Shown here piece after piece: positions 34,037-43,204 of a stretch of DNA of 60,699 nt. The DNA is from Treponema sp. (GTDB taxonomy: Bacteria > Spirochaetota > Spirochaetia > Treponematales > Treponemataceae). How positions within the stretch are numbered: position 1 is the first letter of the stretch; each line of letters starts with the position of its first letter. A program made the position numbers and the translations under genes. Below the pieces are notes generated by a model. It was given only the letters and a program-made list of their open reading frames with translations, was not told the DNA's origin and ran no database searches. The DNA lies in assembly GCA_018385415.1 (NCBI GenBank), contig JAHAZA010000095.1:1-60699 (forward strand). Reading direction: 5' to 3'.

Positions 34037-37000
34037 TGAAGGTTTCTGAATTTTCAGTAAAGCATCCGGTTGTAATTACAATTTTCCTCATTGTTCTTGC
34101 TGTATTTGGATTTTATTCTGTTGCAGGAATGTCTACAGAATTTATGGTTGATATTACAATGCCTCAGGCAATTGTAATGACTGTTTATCCAGGTGCAAGT
34201 GCTGAAGATGTAGAACAGGAAGTTACCAAAATTCTTGAGGAAGATTTTGTTACCCTCCCACATTTTAAGAGAGTAGACAGTCAGTCTTATAATTCCCTCA
34301 GCTGGGTTACAGTAACATATGCCGATGGTTATGATGCTTACGATCAGCTTGTTGAATTACGAAATCGAATTTCAATGCTTAAGTCAAAACTGCCTGATGG
34401 GATTCAGGGAGAACCAAGAGCGCTGGTTGGTGGTATGTCCATGCTGCCGATTGTTGCTTTTTCTGTTGAAGCCGGGCAGGATGCTGGTCGTGTAACTGAT
34501 TATATTAAGAATGAATTGACACCAAGGCTTACTCAGATTGATGGTGTTTCAGAAATTAAAATCGAAGGCGGTAAAGAACTTCAGGTTGATGTAAAACTTG
34601 ATATTGATGAATTGAGTTCAAAAGGAATCTCGGTTGCAACGGTCTATCAGGTTTTAAACTATGGAAATGTTTCATTGCCATTAGGAAACGCAACTTATGA
34701 AAACCGTCAGATCCAGGTTCGTTACTCAGGTGGTTTTAATTCAATAGAGGATATTGAAAGTCTTCCTGTTGGTTTAGCAGATGGTAACAATATTATTCAG
34801 TTGAAGGATGTTGGTAAAGTTTCTTTATGTTATCCAGAAGAAAGTTACTATGTTACTGATGGTACTAATCCTTTGACAATTGTAAGTGTCACAAAAAGAA
34901 ATGATGGTGATACTGTAAAAATTGTAAAGAAAGTAAAAAAGGTTCTTGCACAAATTGAAAAAGAAACAAATGGTGCTGTTCATTTTCATATTATTTCAGA
35001 TGATAGCCGTCAGGTTTATGCTTCACTTAGAACTGTAATTACTTCTGGTGTAATGGGAATTATTTTTGCAGTTCTTGTAATTTTCCTCTTTCTTGCGGAC
35101 TGGCGGGCAACTCTTACAATTTCACTTTCTATACCGCTTTGTATTCTGTTTATTTTGATTGGTCTTAAAATCTGTGGAATCAGTCTGAATCTTATGAGTC
35201 TTTCTGGACTTGTAATTTCTTTGGGTATGGTTGTTGATGGATCTTCTGTAATGCTTGATCAGATATACAGATATTATCGTCAACGCAATCCTAAAACAGG
35301 AAAACTTATATACACTGTTAATCAGTCAATTTATAAAGGCTGGGATGAAGTTGCAGCTTCAATTCTTGCAAGTGCTGCAACAACAATTGTCTGCTTTATT
35401 CCTATTGCATTACTTACGGGATTGATCGGAAAGATTCTTCATGCGGTTGCTCTTACAATTATTATGGCAATCTTTGCATCGTTCCTTGTTGCAGTTGTAG
35501 TCGTTCCTTATCTTCTGAAACTTATTTTAAAAGATAGTGGGCCTGAAATAAGAACTAAGCCAAGAAAGTTTGATCAGTTCATGGATAAAGTTGAAAACGG
35601 GTATAGAAAGATTTTAAATCTTGCTTTGAAGAACAGAATCTTTATTGTTGTTGCCGCTGTTTTACTTCTTATTTTTTCTGGTTTCATCGCTCTCAAACTT
35701 GGTATTGCATTTATTCCTTCTACAGACTCTGGTGACTGGTATCTGGCTGCAGATTTACCTGTTGGAACTTCACTTGAGGAAACTAATGCAAAAATGCAGC
35801 AAGCTGAAAAGCTTCTTTATAAATATGTTCCTGAAATTGATAACGTAGTCTTCTATGTCGGTCAGAGTTATACAAAAGGTATCGTATCTCAGTCCACACC
35901 TGAAAGTGCATACGCTCATATTGTTCTTGTACCTGTAAAAAACAGAAAACGTAATGTTCATGAAATCATGCTGCAAATGCAGGAAATCTGGTCCGCTGTA
36001 ATTCCTGACAGTAAAATTACTGTTGCAAATGGTGGTTTTGATAAACTTGTAAGTTATGTATCTGGCGGTGGTGGCTACGGTCTGACTTTGATCTCTGAAG
36101 ATATGGATACTCTTTATAAAACAGCCAGTGATCTCCGTGATTTTTTATCAACAGATCCTGATGTTGTAACGGCTCGTCTCGATACTGATTTTGATACCAG
36201 TACAATGGTTATTAATATGAGCCAGGAATATTTAAGTTCCCTGGGAATTACAAGCTACGAAGCGGGTATTACTTCTGCGATTCTTTTCAGAGGAATGGAT
36301 GCCGGTCGATACAAGGATGTTAAAACTGGTGACCGCTACAATATTCATTTAAGTTCAAATATTGCTGATGGTAATATTACAACTGATACAATTTCCAATG
36401 TACATATTGTTACAACTAAAGGTCAGAATGTTTCATTTGCAAATCTTTCTGATATTAAGGTTGAAAAATCTATTTCGCAGATCAACCATTCTGATCGTGC
36501 AAAAACAATTACAGTTTCTGCAACACTTGTTAGTGAAAATACTTCAGGTGTTTCATCTCGTGTAAATCAGTATCTTGCAAGTCATCCACTTCCAAATGGG
36601 GTAAATTCAAAGTCTGGTGGTATTATGGCTTTGATTGGTGATATGGTTGCTCCAATGGCTACTGCCATCGTTATCGCAATATTCCTTGTATATATTGTAA
36701 TGGCTCTTCAGTTTGAAAAATTAAAGCAACCGCTTCTTATTATGATGACAATTCCATTCTGCTTTATTGGTGTTGTTCTTGGCCTTTTAATTTTTGGTTC
36801 TACATTGAATCTTCTATCATTGCTTGGCCTTGTATCTCTAGCTGGTATTGTTGTTAATAATGGTATTATTCTTGTTGATTATATAAATCAGTTGAGAATC
36901 AGTAGACGCCTTGAGATTGCAAAGAAGCGTGGTAAAAAAGATAGAGATGGTGAATACCAGATTGAACTTTCAGCACAGGAAGAAAACGAACTTCTTTATG

Positions 37001-37227
37001 GGTGCGTAGCTGATGGAGCTGCGAGTCGTATTAAACCAATTCTGATTACCACACTTACAACTTTACTCGGAGATATTCCTATGGCTATAGCTCATGGTGA
37101 GGGCGCTGAACTTTATGCGCCAATGGGACAGGCAATTGTTGGCGGATTGATTACATCGACTTTGATTACATTGATTTTAATCCCGGTTTTATATTATATG
37201 ACAGAAAAGAAAAAGGAGACTAAATAA
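34036..37227 (+). CDS. RND-family efflux pump
   Basis: 1063 residues with the two-fold RND layout: six helices, a large periplasmic loop, then the same again. Motifs are KHPVVITIFLIVLAVFG, MPQAIVMTVYPGASAEDVEQ and the TM4 relay GLVISLGMVVDGSSVMLDQ. TM4 has one Asp followed by Gly, as in several non-AcrB subfamilies. TM10 is VSLAGIVVNNGIILVDYINQ. It exports drugs, lipids or other amphiphiles by proton motive force. GTG start at 34036, overlapping the previous stop, with GGAGGAA 5 nt upstream. Confidence 0.94.
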   Translation: MKVSEFSVKHPVVITIFLIVLAVFGFYSVAGMSTEFMVDITMPQAIVMTVYPGASAEDVEQEVTKILEEDFVTLPHFKRVDSQSYNSLSWVTVTYADGYDAYDQLVELRNRISMLKSKLPDGIQGEPRALVGGMSMLPIVAFSVEAGQDAGRVTDYIKNELTPRLTQIDGVSEIKIEGGKELQVDVKLDIDELSSKGISVATVYQVLNYGNVSLPLGNATYENRQIQVRYSGGFNSIEDIESLPVGLADGNNIIQLKDVGKVSLCYPEESYYVTDGTNPLTIVSVTKRNDGDTVKIVKKVKKVLAQIEKETNGAVHFHIISDDSRQVYASLRTVITSGVMGIIFAVLVIFLFLADWRATLTISLSIPLCILFILIGLKICGISLNLMSLSGLVISLGMVVDGSSVMLDQIYRYYRQRNPKTGKLIYTVNQSIYKGWDEVAASILASAATTIVCFIPIALLTGLIGKILHAVALTIIMAIFASFLVAVVVVPYLLKLILKDSGPEIRTKPRKFDQFMDKVENGYRKILNLALKNRIFIVVAAVLLLIFSGFIALKLGIAFIPSTDSGDWYLAADLPVGTSLEETNAKMQQAEKLLYKYVPEIDNVVFYVGQSYTKGIVSQSTPESAYAHIVLVPVKNRKRNVHEIMLQMQEIWSAVIPDSKITVANGGFDKLVSYVSGGGGYGLTLISEDMDTLYKTASDLRDFLSTDPDVVTARLDTDFDTSTMVINMSQEYLSSLGITSYEAGITSAILFRGMDAGRYKDVKTGDRYNIHLSSNIADGNITTDTISNVHIVTTKGQNVSFANLSDIKVEKSISQINHSDRAKTITVSATLVSENTSGVSSRVNQYLASHPLPNGVNSKSGGIMALIGDMVAPMATAIVIAIFLVYIVMALQFEKLKQPLLIMMTIPFCFIGVVLGLLIFGSTLNLLSLLGLVSLAGIVVNNGIILVDYINQLRISRRLEIAKKRGKKDRDGEYQIELSAQEENELLYGCVADGAASRIKPILITTLTTLLGDIPMAIAHGEGAELYAPMGQAIVGGLITSTLITLILIPVLYYMTEKKKETK

Positions 37228-38382
37228 ATGAAAAAGCGATTTTTGTATGCAGCAGTTATCTTTAGTTTTATTTTTTGTGTAACAGGCTGTTTCTCTGTTT
37301 TTAGTGGTGGAACAGGTGGCCTGATTGTAGATTCAGAATCAACTTCAACTCCAAAGACTGGTATTGCAAATGTGGATGTTTATGCATACACAAGTGCAGG
37401 CGACAGAAACAGTGATTTTGACAGATGGCAGGAAGGAACTGTCTTTACACCTCATGCTTCTTATTATGGACATACAACAACTGGAAATAATGGAAACTTT
37501 ACAATCAGCAAAATTGTATGGAAATCCGGAACACCTAATTTTGGAAAAGATGCTGATTACACTGACATTTACTTTATTTTCTATCATGAAAATTATGGTA
37601 TTAAAAAAGGTGCAACTGTAATTGTTTCTGATAGTACAACTGCTACAGTTTATGCTGAACTGACAAAAGTCAGAAAAGTCACAGATTTAACTCTCAATCT
37701 GCAGGATGTTGCTACAGGTGCAAATACAAACGAAACAATTTATGTTGAAGTAGCAGTTCCTCAGACTACAGATTCTATAACTGATGCTGAACCAAAAATT
37801 TACAAGGCAGATATTACAGGCTCTGGTGTTATTTCTGTAAGTTATCCTCGCTGGCAGAATGCTTCTGATAAAGAAAATGGAATAGAAACCAAACCTGATG
37901 TTGTTATTACATACAGACAGAACGCTGATGTAATAACATGGCAGGGATGTTATAACGGAAACAGTGCATCAAGTGATTATAGCTTTAATGTAAATGATAA
38001 AAACGAAACTGTTGTCAATAAAACCATCAATGGAAAATCTTATAGTGTTACCTTGTATGGTAAAAAGACAAAATTCAATGTTCCTTCTTTCAGTGGACAA
38101 TGGGGATTAAAAAATGGTGTTACATTAAATCTCCTGCGTTCTGCCAATGGTTCATCTTACACTATCGATTGTGGAAGTGTAGAAACAGAGGCATTAACAC
38201 TTGGAACTAATGGAACTCAGAAAAATGGTTGTTTCAGTAATTTAGGACTTGGAAAATACTGGTTCGATTATTCATATACTGATAAAACCAGCAAAGGATA
38301 TTATAGAATTACTGATGGAAATTCATCAATTGATAGAGAAGTTCCAACAGACAGAGCGGCTGTTACAATCCAGAAAGATTAA
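37228..38382 (+). CDS. Lipoprotein encoded within the efflux operon
   Basis: 384 residues. The signal ends in lipobox VTGC (Cys near 21), so it is lipid-anchored. The mature part is Thr/Asn/Gly-rich and strand-forming, with an early segment (GIANVDVYAYTSAGDRNSDF, then TGNNGNFTISKIVW) that resembles carboxypeptidase-regulatory or Ig-like repeats. No enzyme motif seen. Its place between the pump and the outer-membrane channel suggests a lineage-specific accessory, which is inference. Confidence 0.75.
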   Translation: MKKRFLYAAVIFSFIFCVTGCFSVFSGGTGGLIVDSESTSTPKTGIANVDVYAYTSAGDRNSDFDRWQEGTVFTPHASYYGHTTTGNNGNFTISKIVWKSGTPNFGKDADYTDIYFIFYHENYGIKKGATVIVSDSTTATVYAELTKVRKVTDLTLNLQDVATGANTNETIYVEVAVPQTTDSITDAEPKIYKADITGSGVISVSYPRWQNASDKENGIETKPDVVITYRQNADVITWQGCYNGNSASSDYSFNVNDKNETVVNKTINGKSYSVTLYGKKTKFNVPSFSGQWGLKNGVTLNLLRSANGSSYTIDCGSVETEALTLGTNGTQKNGCFSNLGLGKYWFDYSYTDKTSKGYYRITDGNSSIDREVPTDRAAVTIQKD

Positions 38383-38385
38383 TAT

Positions 38386-39765
38386 ATGAAAATAAAAAAC
38401 GTATTATTTAATGCTATCATATTAATCCTCACTTCTAATGCCTTTTCATATGATCTGGAAACTTTAAAGGCTGCCATGTCACAGAATAATCCGGAGCTGT
38501 TGACTTTACAGGAAGAATATAAAAGAAGTGAACTGGATGTAAAAGATGCATATGGCAGTTTAGGACCAACAGTTGATCTTCAGCTTTCAGGAACTTACAT
38601 GGTTAATCCTCCGATTGATGCTGTTTATGTCAATGTCGATGATATAGTTAATTCAGTACAATGGCCTTCAGTGTATCAGCCTGCATCAACCGGTCAGTAT
38701 GTAAAGGTTTATGATGGAATGGAAAATACATTGTATGGAATTCAATTTTCCCTGATTCAACCATTATTCACATGGGGAAAACTTGCAAATGCCATTGCAT
38801 TGTATAAACAGTTATCTCAAATAAAATTAACTCAACTTGAATTAAAAAAGCAGCAGCTTGAAACAGAACTGGAAACAAGACTTATCAGTTTAAAATATCT
38901 TCAGCGGATTAATGATATTTTAGATGAAGAAAAAACTTATATTGATCGTCTTATTGAAGTCAGTGAAATAGCAGAAAAAGCAGGAATGCTTTTGCACCAG
39001 GAAGTAGTTGATGCCCGCATTCAGGGAAAAGAACTGGAACTTGCACAAGTTGATGTAAAAGAACAGATAACAAATCAGTTACTTGAACTTCAACGATCTA
39101 CCGGCATTGAAGATTTGACTTTAGAAAATCTTGATTTTGAAATTGATGAAGAACAGATTCAAAGTATAATTCATCAGGATAAAAATAAAGTTGAAGAAGA
39201 AATTCTTAATGGAAAACAGCTTTCAATTAAACTTGTAACTCAATTTAAAGAAATGAATGGTACAGCAGAGAAAATTGCAAAGGGTGCTGTTTATTGGAAG
39301 CCTGATGTTGCACTTAAGTTGACTGGTGGATATGGAGGACCTAGATTTCCGTTGTTTGAACCAAACTGGAATCGTAAAGATGATTATTCACTTAATATTT
39401 CTATTGGAATAAAAACAACATTATGGGATGGCGGAAAAAAACTTCGAGATGTCAGCCGCAGAATAAGTGAAACTAAAACAGCAGATATAAAACAGATTGA
39501 TGTTCGCTCAACAATCAGAAAAACATTAAATGAACAATGGAATCAGGCAGAAGTATGTCTGATAAAAATAGAATATCAGCTTCTTAAAATTGAAGCTTCA
39601 GATTCTAAAATCAAGCAAAAAGAAATGGTGTTTGAAACTGGATATGGAAGTGAATCTGATGTGCTTTCTGCAAAAATTGAGCGATGCAATCAGATGATTG
39701 AAAAAGAAAAACAGGCTCTGGCTTGTGCCACAGCCTGTTTGACAATTAATTATCTTTGTAAATAA
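38386..39765 (+). CDS. TolC-family outer-membrane efflux channel
   Basis: 459 residues with signal peptide (MKIKNVLFNAIILILTSNAF). Long heptad-rich helices repeat twice (LETLKAAMSQNNPELLTLQE; TADIKQIDVRSTIRKTLNEQ), and the strand-forming segments IQFSLIQPLFTWGKL and LNISIGIKTTLWDGGKKLRD are the standard OEP motifs. It completes the tripartite pump. Its stop directly abuts the stop of convergent deoD, with no room for a terminator. Confidence 0.9.
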   Translation: MKIKNVLFNAIILILTSNAFSYDLETLKAAMSQNNPELLTLQEEYKRSELDVKDAYGSLGPTVDLQLSGTYMVNPPIDAVYVNVDDIVNSVQWPSVYQPASTGQYVKVYDGMENTLYGIQFSLIQPLFTWGKLANAIALYKQLSQIKLTQLELKKQQLETELETRLISLKYLQRINDILDEEKTYIDRLIEVSEIAEKAGMLLHQEVVDARIQGKELELAQVDVKEQITNQLLELQRSTGIEDLTLENLDFEIDEEQIQSIIHQDKNKVEEEILNGKQLSIKLVTQFKEMNGTAEKIAKGAVYWKPDVALKLTGGYGGPRFPLFEPNWNRKDDYSLNISIGIKTTLWDGGKKLRDVSRRISETKTADIKQIDVRSTIRKTLNEQWNQAEVCLIKIEYQLLKIEASDSKIKQKEMVFETGYGSESDVLSAKIERCNQMIEKEKQALACATACLTINYLCK

Positions 39766-40470
39766 TTAATCTTCAATTATTGTTTCAAGTGCCAGCTTTA
39801 TCATATTGTTGAATGTGAGCTGTCGCTCTTCTGCAGTTGATTCTTCACCAGTTACGATATGATTTGAAGCTGTGAAAATTGAGAGAGCCTTTCTCTTGTA
39901 TTGAGAAGCAAGTGTGAAAAGTTCTGCACTTTCCATTTCAATTCCTATTGCTCCCCATTCCTTCCACATGCGCCATGTTTCATTTTTGTCATAAAACAGA
40001 TCGCTTGAAACAACAGGTCCAACTTTGGCATCTATTCCAAGTTCTTTGGATTTATTGAAAGCTGTATAAAGCATTCCAAAATCTGGAACAGGCGCGTAGT
40101 GAAAGTTTCCGAACCTTTGATTAATAAGTGAAGAATCAGAAAATGCAGCGTTGGCAATAATAGTATCACGGACTTTGATATCATCTTGAATCGCACCGAT
40201 AGTTCCTACACGGATAATTTTCTTTACATTGTAGAACTGATACAATTCGTTTACATAAATGGATAGCGAAGGCATTCCCATTCCAGAACCTTGTACGGAA
40301 ACTTTTTTACCTTTATATGTTCCTGTAAAACCATACATTCCTCGAACTTCGTTGTAGCATACAGGATTTTCGAGAAAGTTTTCTGCAATATATTTTGCTC
40401 TTAATGGATCACCTGGCAGTAAAACGCCTTCTGCAATTGCGCCCTCTGGGGCATTAATGTGTGTACTCAT
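39766..40470 (-). CDS. deoD: Purine-nucleoside phosphorylase, DeoD type
   Basis: 234 residues starting MSTHINAPEGAIAEGVLLPG. It splits purine nucleosides with phosphate for salvage. Seen are GDPLRAKYIAENF, the GMGMPSLSIYVNEL phosphate site, RVGTIGAIQDDIKVRD, GIEMESAELFTLA and the catalytic Asp position (here SNHIVTG). Asn replaces the Asp seen in many DeoD proteins (SDH), a known variant linked to 6-oxopurine preference in some phosphorylases, though that link is tentative here. The frame extends to 40518, but the extended promoter TGC-TATAAT (40477-40482) ends 6 nt before 40470, supporting this start. Confidence 0.93.
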   Translation of the reverse strand: MSTHINAPEGAIAEGVLLPGDPLRAKYIAENFLENPVCYNEVRGMYGFTGTYKGKKVSVQGSGMGMPSLSIYVNELYQFYNVKKIIRVGTIGAIQDDIKVRDTIIANAAFSDSSLINQRFGNFHYAPVPDFGMLYTAFNKSKELGIDAKVGPVVSSDLFYDKNETWRMWKEWGAIGIEMESAELFTLASQYKRKALSIFTASNHIVTGEESTAEERQLTFNNMIKLALETIIED

Positions 40471-40600
40471 ATTTTTATTATAGCATAATTTTAAAAGAGA
40501 GGGGGAATTTTCATGCACCGGAATTATGTTGTTATTTCATAATATAGAAAATTCCTCCTTTATACTGTAATATTAAAAACACTTACAAGGGAATAAACAA

Positions 40601-41176
40601 ATGAAACTGGCGTTGGAAAAATTCGAGTACATAATCAAAAAATCCCGCCGCACTACTATCAGCGTCCAGATTACTCCCGACCAGAAACTCCTGGTCAAAG
40701 CTCCTGCATATACAAGCATCAAAGAGGTAGAAGAGTTTCTTCGCGAAAAACGAGACTGGATTATTAAACAGATCAACCGCACAAAGGTAACATCCCAGCA
40801 GGCGGCTCAAATGGGAATCCTGTCAGATAAAGAAATTCGAAAACTGAAACGGGATGCAAAAAAAATAATACCGGAAAGAGTAGAATATTACGCAAAACTT
40901 TCTGGTATTACCTACAACAGAATCTTTATACGCTTACAAAAATCAAGATGGGGAAGTTGTTCCATCGAAGGAAATTTAAACTTCAATGCATTGCTTGCAT
41001 TAATGCCTTTGGAAGTATTGGACAGTGTAGTCGTTCATGAACTTTGTCATCGCCGTCACATGGATCATTCAAAAGCTTTTTACGACGAAGTTTTGAAAAT
41101 ATTTCCTGATTATAAGAAGTGGGATAAGTGGTTAAAACAGAATGGGGCTGCTTATCAGTTAAGAGTAGGGGAATAG
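40601..41176 (+). CDS. YgjP/WLM-like zinc metallopeptidase
   Basis: 191 residues of the DUF45/YgjP family. QKSRWGSCSIEGNLNFN is the family signature. The zinc motif is HELCHRRHMDHS (HExxH, with a third ligand His downstream), near 147-158. Related to SprT/WSS1-type proteases that act on DNA-protein crosslinks in other organisms; the bacterial role is unproven. AAGGGA lies 8-9 nt upstream of the ATG. Terminator hairpin follows. Confidence 0.88.
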   Translation: MKLALEKFEYIIKKSRRTTISVQITPDQKLLVKAPAYTSIKEVEEFLREKRDWIIKQINRTKVTSQQAAQMGILSDKEIRKLKRDAKKIIPERVEYYAKLSGITYNRIFIRLQKSRWGSCSIEGNLNFNALLALMPLEVLDSVVVHELCHRRHMDHSKAFYDEVLKIFPDYKKWDKWLKQNGAAYQLRVGE

Positions 41177-41188
41177 TTTGTTAATGAC

Positions 41189-41229
41189 AAAAAAGGAGCG
41201 CTTCAAATTGAAGTGCACTCCTTTTTTTG
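41189..41229 (+). terminator. Terminator hairpin, copy 1
   Basis: A-run, GGAGCGCTTCAA / TTGAAGTGCACTCC-type stem, then a seven-T run. Closes the YgjP-like gene. Nearly identical to the hairpin at 41679-41721. Confidence 0.85.
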
Positions 41230-41292
41230 CTGAAATATGATTATTTTATTTATAATCTAGAAACAGAACTATAAGCGGAGCACTTCGGTATC

Positions 41293-41321
41293 TTGACGGC
41301 ACCAGGGATTTGCCGTATATT
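41293..41321 (+). promoter_or_regulatory. Promoter of the putative antitoxin RNA
   Basis: TTGACG (41293-41298), exactly 17 bp, TATATT (41316-41321), one of the best sigma-70 promoters in the window. No protein-coding frame follows before the terminator at 41376-41413. Confidence 0.75.
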
Positions 41322-41327
41322 AAAATA

Positions 41328-41413
41328 AAGAGAGCGTTCAGTTCATTGGTCGTCTCTCTAGTGTTATGTTTAATAAACCGCCAGAGTGGCTAGACTTTGG
41401 CGGTTATTTTTTT
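41328..41413 (+). ncRNA. Putative type I antitoxin small RNA
   Basis: A transcript of about 85 nt is predicted from the promoter at 41293-41321 to the T run at 41406-41413. It starts with a GAGAG / CTCTC hairpin and ends in the strong hairpin AACCGCCA / TGGCGGTT. It is convergent with and overlaps the 3' end of the toxin message on the other strand, so their shared region is fully complementary, as in Fst/par and TxpA/RatA systems. Confidence 0.6.
41376..41413. terminator. Shared terminator of toxin and antitoxin transcripts
   Basis: AACCGCCA (41376-41383) and TGGCGGTT (41398-41405), with inner pairing AGT/ACT, then a seven-T run on the plus strand. On the minus strand the run is poorer (TTTATT), so the toxin message may read through it. 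Confidence 0.75.
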
Positions 41414-41504
41414 ACTTTCTTGAGTTTAGGTAAGAAAGCACTGCTATAACAGTTGCGATCACTGTGGTTACGCAGGTAACCAGTGCAATAATCAAATCTG
41501 CCAT
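41412..41504 (-). CDS. Putative type I toxin, 30-residue membrane peptide
   Basis: The peptide begins MADLIIALVTCVTTVIATVI and ends AVLSYLNSRK. It is a short acidic start, one hydrophobic helix of about 20 residues and a basic tail, the form of Fst/TxpA/holin-like type I toxins that depolarise membranes. GGGAGG lies 7 nt before the ATG. A TATAAT (41568-41573, minus strand) gives a leader of about 57 nt. The leader carries GCGTTCAGTTC, whose complement recurs past the gene (41334-41344), so the 5' and 3' ends of the message could pair over a long range. Too short for ordinary gene finders. Confidence 0.7.
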   Translation of the reverse strand: MADLIIALVTCVTTVIATVIAVLSYLNSRK

Positions 41505-41678
41505 AAGCACGCCTCCCAAAATATTTATTGAGAGCCAACCGCCGAACTGAACGCCCGATATTTATATATTATACATTATTACGGTATATTTTGTATAGTT
41601 ATCTTACAATTACATCATTGAACTTGATTTAACAGAATAGTTAAGGAAAAAGTTCAAATTCCATAATAACATTTACCC

Positions 41679-41721
41679 AAAAAAAAGGAGTGCTTCAAAT
41701 TGAAGTACGCTCCTTTTTTTG
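41679..41721 (-). terminator. Terminator hairpin, copy 2
   Basis: GGAGTGCTTCAA / TTGAAGTACGCTCC-type stem between A and T runs, ending pfk on the minus strand. It differs from copy 1 at only a few positions. Confidence 0.85.
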
Positions 41722-41734
41722 AATGCTTCTATTA

Positions 41735-43132
41735 TTATTTCTGTTCAGATGGTTTTTTCTGAGCTTCTGCTACAGCTTTTGCCATCTTAGCTTTTGCTTT
41801 TTCAATATCATTGATCATGAGTGTTGGCTGTCCTGTTGCATCCAATGCATCACGCCAGAGTGAACCAGTAGGATCAACTGCATTGCGGTGTGCTGTAACA
41901 GCTTTGATTGGAAGGTGTACGAACTTGTCGTGAACAAGACCGATTACACATTTTGTCTTTCCTGCCATAGCTGCGTGAACTGCGTTGTTACCAAGACGTT
42001 CACAGTAGATGGAGTCAGCAGCAGTTGTTACTGATGCGCGAACCTGATATGAAGGATCGATATATTTAAGGTTGATTTCGATGTTCTTTGCTTTGAAATA
42101 TTTTTCAATTTCTGTTTTAAGGAATACTCCGATATCAGCAAGTTTTTTATTTCCTGATGCGTCTGTTGCACCTGTAGATGTAAGAAGATCCTGTCCAGCA
42201 CCTTCTGATACTACGATTACGGCGTGTCCGCGTTTTGCAAGACGGCGTTCCAGGCATGCAAGGAATCCTTTGTCGCCTTCCATTTCAAATGGAACTTCAG
42301 GGATCAAACAGAAGTTTGTTTCGTGTGATGCAAGAGCTGCTTCAGTAGCGATGAAGCCTGCTTCACGTCCCATAAGCTTTACAAGACCGATACCATTAAT
42401 CTGGCTTGCAGCTTCCATGTGAACGGCTGCAACAGCTTCTTTAGCACGCTGAACAGCTGTTTCAAAACCGAATGAGCGGTCGATGAACATAAGGTCGTTA
42501 TCTACAGTCTTTGGAACACCAACAACTGCACATTTAAGACCACGTTTTTCTACTTCACAAGCGATGTCGTAAGAACCACGCTGAGTTCCATCACCACCAA
42601 TGATGAAAAGCATATTGATTCCGTCGCGTTCGAGACAGTCAACGATTTCTTCTACCCGCTGTCCGCCACCACGGCTTGTTCCAAGGTAAGTACCACCAAT
42701 CTTGTGGATTTCGTCAATCAAGTAGCGGTCAAGTTCGATTGGTTCATAGCCTTCTTCTGCAAAGAATCCGTGATAACCAAAGCGGTAACCTTTAACTGTT
42801 TTAACACCGTAACGTGTGTTGAGACAGCGAACGATTGCACGGATTACATCATTCAAACCAGGACAAAGTCCACCACAAGTACAGATTCCTGCCTTTGCAT
42901 GTGTTGGATCAAAATAGATCTTTTCACGAGGTCCTGCTTTCTGCATAAGGTTTGATGAATCAAGGACGATAGGTTTTGAAGTATCAAAAACATTTACCTG
43001 ATTGATTACATAAGAATCATCACTTACATATCTGGCTGTCATGTCGCCAGGAATTGTTGAAAGTTTAATAGGAGATGCAATTGTGCAAGGTCCTAAAGTG
43101 TCGATTGTAAAATCTAATTTGTCGTTTCCCAT
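41735..43132 (-). CDS. pfk: 6-phosphofructokinase, long trypanosome-like clade
   Basis: 465 residues. It has an N-terminal extension of about 90 residues before CTCGGLCPGLNDVIR. The nucleotide site is GGDGTQRGSYDIA and the sugar-phosphate site is VPKTVDNDL, followed by KLMGREAGFIATEAA. Gly in GGDG is the ATP-type residue, while Lys in PKTVDND is typical of PPi enzymes. The trypanosomatid ATP-PFKs carry this same pairing, so ATP use is favoured over PPi. Commits fructose-6-phosphate to glycolysis. AGGAG lies 6 nt upstream of the ATG; a hairpin terminates it. Confidence 0.92.
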   Translation of the reverse strand: MGNDKLDFTIDTLGPCTIASPIKLSTIPGDMTARYVSDDSYVINQVNVFDTSKPIVLDSSNLMQKAGPREKIYFDPTHAKAGICTCGGLCPGLNDVIRAIVRCLNTRYGVKTVKGYRFGYHGFFAEEGYEPIELDRYLIDEIHKIGGTYLGTSRGGGQRVEEIVDCLERDGINMLFIIGGDGTQRGSYDIACEVEKRGLKCAVVGVPKTVDNDLMFIDRSFGFETAVQRAKEAVAAVHMEAASQINGIGLVKLMGREAGFIATEAALASHETNFCLIPEVPFEMEGDKGFLACLERRLAKRGHAVIVVSEGAGQDLLTSTGATDASGNKKLADIGVFLKTEIEKYFKAKNIEINLKYIDPSYQVRASVTTAADSIYCERLGNNAVHAAMAGKTKCVIGLVHDKFVHLPIKAVTAHRNAVDPTGSLWRDALDATGQPTLMINDIEKAKAKMAKAVAEAQKKPSEQK

Positions 43133-43204
43133 AGAAAACTCCTGATTTATTTAATAGCGAAGAACGCTTGGAATAGTCCATCAATAAGAATATAGAGTTA
43201 TGAG

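Noticed and set aside
34036..37227. Missing second aspartate in the RND TM4 relay (VVDG in place of VVDD)
   Set aside because: Several RND subfamilies have one Asp followed by Gly here, so it is not evidence of a broken pump.
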